Shown: positions 63,831 to 64,000 of the stretch, piece after piece
Layout: each line of letters starts with the position of its first letter
Numbering within the stretch: position 1 is the stretch's first letter
From: Paraescarpia echinospica
Taxonomy: Eukaryota > Annelida > Polychaeta > Sabellida > Siboglinidae
DNA length: 64,000 nt
Direction of reading: 5' to 3'
Assembly: GCA_020002185.1 (NCBI GenBank)
Contig: CM034533.1
Span: 67,182,119 to 67,246,118, forward strand
Notes under the pieces: model-generated
Database searches by the model: none
Seen by the model: the letters and a program-made list of their open reading frames with translations, nothing else
What the model was told of the DNA's origin: nothing
Position numbers and translations under genes: made by a program

Positions 63831-64000
63831 TATCCACCACTATCTGTAGCCAGGTGCTCATTCAAACAACTTTGTTTTGACCACATCCACAACGGCCACG
63901 TCTAGATATTGGGCTTCGCGTCTGCTTTAAGTGCGTTCCATCAAATGTTCCCAATATATTAAAATATGTCTAACAATGTTTGTAGATATGTTGGTCAAAC

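Overview
This is a eukaryotic, animal-type genomic window. It has spliced genes with phase-1 EGF exons, long introns, abundant (CA)n and minisatellite DNA, and many non-LTR retrotransposons. The mixture of EGF/SEA mucin-like genes, CR1, RTE and Jockey-like LINEs and a Polinton/adintovirus-like element suggests an invertebrate, most likely marine. The phylum cannot be fixed from the sequence. Two 1000-base N runs (10837-11836 and 26933-27932) are assembly gaps of placeholder size.

Left end (1-4250): a relic of a Polinton/adintovirus-like element, all recognised genes on the minus strand. In transcription order it holds a NADAR-domain gene, a packaging-type ATPase (broken by a frameshift and a stop), a small basic core-like gene (broken by a stop), a 193-aa conserved-type protein, and an intact 374-aa DDE integrase with a chromodomain. 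Two pairs of direct repeats lie upstream of the NADAR gene. The 3' end of the integrase is duplicated downstream of it. At 4930-7773 a degraded non-LTR retrotransposon is interrupted by a second one. From 7.8 to 12.1 kb there is simple-sequence DNA, a 22-bp minisatellite and the first gap.

Main genes: two paralogous genes for single-pass membrane proteins lie tail to tail. Gene 1 (+, 12130-41592, 16 firm exons plus one doubtful) encodes a region like that downstream of VWD in mucin-like proteins, then a cadherin-like (He_PIG/CADG type) module, a series of EGF and calcium-binding EGF domains, a SEA domain split over three exons, one more EGF, a transmembrane helix and a short tail. The 5' end is not seen and may be in or beyond the gap. 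Gene 2 (-, 56831 to 63627 and beyond the right edge) has the same exon order, phases and mostly identical exon lengths, but no EGF after SEA. Both SEA domains keep the G-S-V-x-V autoproteolysis motif, so both products are predicted to be heterodimeric, shed-able surface mucins of the MUC1/MUC17 type.

Intron 10 of gene 1 is about 13.5 kb. It is filled by a 47-bp minisatellite into which a CR1 element went; that block was then duplicated. The SEA part of gene 1 hosts a 56-bp satellite with a 789-bp higher-order period. The last intron carries a LINE remnant and a TTAA-flanked inverted-repeat transposon. Between the two genes (41.6-56.8 kb) are an RTE remnant, a Jockey-like remnant with a roughly 598-bp tandem duplication, two head-to-head CR1 copies and a candidate SINE. 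Gene 2 introns hold decanucleotide (ACACACGCGC / ACGCACAAAC) arrays, two SINE copies and an old CR1 3' end.

I saw no rRNA, canonical tRNA or CRISPR array, and I could not place a promoter for either mucin-like gene. All exon calls rest on splice consensus, phase agreement and paralogue comparison by eye.
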